Below are positions 63,054-64,000 of a stretch of DNA of 64,000 bases, piece by piece. The stretch lies in NCBI GenBank assembly GCA_030539335.1, contig JAUNSG010000003.1, positions 186,001 to 250,000 on the forward strand, read 5' to 3'. The position numbers and the translations under genes were made by a program. The notes under the pieces were generated by a model that saw nothing but the letters and a program-made list of their open reading frames with translations, did no database searches and was not told where the DNA came from. Each line of letters starts with the position of its first letter. Within the stretch, counting starts at the first letter, position 1. The DNA is from Eubacteriales bacterium. Lineage in GTDB: Bacteria > Bacillota > Clostridia > Oscillospirales > Butyricicoccaceae.

Positions 63054-64000
63054 ATGGCGAAAAAAAAGAAAGCACAGCCCGAGAAGGTCTATCATCCGCT
63101 CGAGCCAACCAATCAGCGCATTACGGAGACGCTGCGGGAAAACTATATGCCGTATGCGATGAGCGTCATTGTATCGCGTGCGATTCCGGAAATTGACGGG
63201 TTCAAACCGTCGCATCGGAAGCTGTTGTATACCATGTACAAGATGGGTCTGATGGGACAGAACCGCACGAAGTCCGCCAACATTGTCGGACAGACGATGA
63301 AGCTGAACCCGCACGGTGACGGCGCGATCTATGAAACGATGGTGCGTCTGACGCGCGGCAATGAGGCGCTGCTCACACCGTTTGTCGATTCCAAGGGCAA
63401 CTTCGGCAAGGTGTATTCGCGGGATATGGCGTATGCCGCATCGCGTTATACGGAGGCAAAGCTGGATAAAATCTGTGCCGAGCTGTTCCGCGAGATCGAC
63501 AACGACGCCGTGGACTTTGTGGACAACTACGACGGCGAGATGAAAGAGCCGACGTTGCTGCCGACAACCTTTCCGAACATTCTGGTTTCGGCAAATACCG
63601 GCATTGCGGTCGGTATGGCGAGCGCGTTCTGCGGTTTCAACCTGCATGAGGTGTGCCGCACGGCCATTGCGTTTCTCCGCGACAACAACTGCGATTTGAT
63701 GGAGACGCTGCCAGCGCCGGATTTCCCGACGGGCGGCGAGATCATCCTCAACCGCGAGGAGATGCGGAAGATTTACGAAACCGGCCGCGGTTCGTTCAAG
63801 GTGCGCTCCAAGTGGCAGCATCTGAAAAAGGAGAACATCATTGAGATCACGGAGATCCCCTACACGACGACGATCGAGGCGATCCTTGACAAGATCACCG
63901 ATCTGGTCAAGGCGGGGAAAATCCGTGAAATCTCCGATATCCGCGATGAAAGTGACCTGTCCGGTCTGAAAATTGCGATTGATTTGAAGCGCGGTGTGGA
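63054..64000 (+). CDS. Type IIA topoisomerase A subunit (ParC/GyrA-like), partial
   Basis: An ATG at 63054, preceded by GAAGAAAGGTG, opens a frame that runs off the window end. It begins MAKKKKAQPEKVYHPLEPTN and has ENYMPYAMSVIVSRAIPEIDGFKPSHRKLLYTMYKM near residues 28-63, MKLNPHGDGAIYETMVRLTRGN near 82 and MAYAASRYTEAKL near 125, whose tyrosine is the catalytic residue. It lies 31 bases after the B subunit gene. The 3' end is cut. GyrA-box status is not visible, so ParC versus GyrA type cannot be decided. Confidence 0.9.
   Translation, partial: MAKKKKAQPEKVYHPLEPTNQRITETLRENYMPYAMSVIVSRAIPEIDGFKPSHRKLLYTMYKMGLMGQNRTKSANIVGQTMKLNPHGDGAIYETMVRLTRGNEALLTPFVDSKGNFGKVYSRDMAYAASRYTEAKLDKICAELFREIDNDAVDFVDNYDGEMKEPTLLPTTFPNILVSANTGIAVGMASAFCGFNLHEVCRTAIAFLRDNNCDLMETLPAPDFPTGGEIILNREEMRKIYETGRGSFKVRSKWQHLKKENIIEITEIPYTTTIEAILDKITDLVKAGKIREISDIRDESDLSGLKIAIDLKRGV

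Overview
The window is a gene-dense stretch of a bacterial chromosome of moderately high GC. It reads as a low-to-mid GC-lineage Firmicute of class Clostridia, most likely a gut Oscillospirales/Ruminococcaceae-type organism (for example the Butyricicoccus/Agathobaculum neighbourhood). The taxonomic call is an inference from gene content and order: plsX-acpP-rnc-elp3-like-smc-ftsY; rdgB-yhbY-nadD-yqeK-LCP-rsfS-leuS; a complete F-type ATP synthase operon; KtrAB; and an atypical second type IIA topoisomerase pair. No rRNA, complete tRNA, CRISPR array or intact transposon was found. Almost all genes lie on the + strand; only a lipid kinase gene and one small ribbon-helix-helix gene are on the - strand.

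Layout. 1-2.7 kb: rpsO and pnp, with a structured leader in front of pnp. 3-4.6 kb: a CpXC zinc-ribbon protein and a YitT membrane protein. 4.7-9.4 kb: a small surface-polysaccharide cassette (pyruvyl transferase, secreted M15-type peptidase, flippase, FrhB-like protein). 9.5-11.5 kb: an unusual SGPC thioredoxin overlapping a small ferredoxin, a DUF4830 protein and an RsuA-type pseudouridine synthase. 11.7-16.5 kb: a PucR/CdaR-type regulator, a 31-residue membrane peptide, an S41 protease, greA and lysS. 16.5-18.1 kb: an accessory insertion made of a gene-free block packed with hairpins, followed by two divergent RHH genes with shared operator-like repeats and one orphan protein; this part is visibly AT-richer than its surroundings. 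18.2-20.3 kb: KtrB/KtrA potassium uptake. 20.5-27.6 kb: rRNA methyltransferase, dprA, topA, trmFO, plsX and acpP. 27.7-35.8 kb: rnc, an Elp3-like radical SAM gene, an ABC exporter, smc and ftsY. 35.9-43.2 kb: rph, rdgB, yhbY, nadD, yqeK, LCP, rsfS, leuS and rpsU. 43.6-49.3 kb: small membrane protein, EamA transporter, lipid kinase, rpiA, a MerR regulator with a membrane domain, pyrE and a 2-hydroxyacid dehydrogenase. 49.3-50.2 kb: a mostly non-coding AT-rich stretch. 50.2-57.2 kb: the ATP synthase operon. 57.5-60.9 kb: two membrane proteins of unknown role and a ketopantoate reductase. 61.0-64.0 kb: a divergent GyrB/ParE-like gene and the start of its GyrA/ParC-like partner, cut by the window edge.

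Functional picture. Most of the window is housekeeping: translation and RNA turnover (rpsO, pnp, rph, rnc, greA, lysS, leuS, rpsU, rsfS, yhbY, rsuA, rlmB-like, trmFO), DNA topology and chromosome organisation (topA, smc, the topoisomerase pair, dprA), phospholipid/fatty acid initiation (plsX, acpP), membrane targeting (ftsY), nucleotide and cofactor metabolism (rdgB, nadD, yqeK, pyrE, rpiA, panE) and energy coupling. The points most worth a second look are the hairpin-rich block and RHH operator system at 16.5-17.5 kb, the SGPC thioredoxin/ferredoxin pair, the two-carboxylate (predicted Na+-coupled) c subunit with a half-length epsilon subunit, the pnp leader pseudoknot candidate, the membrane-linked MerR protein and the divergent topoisomerase pair.
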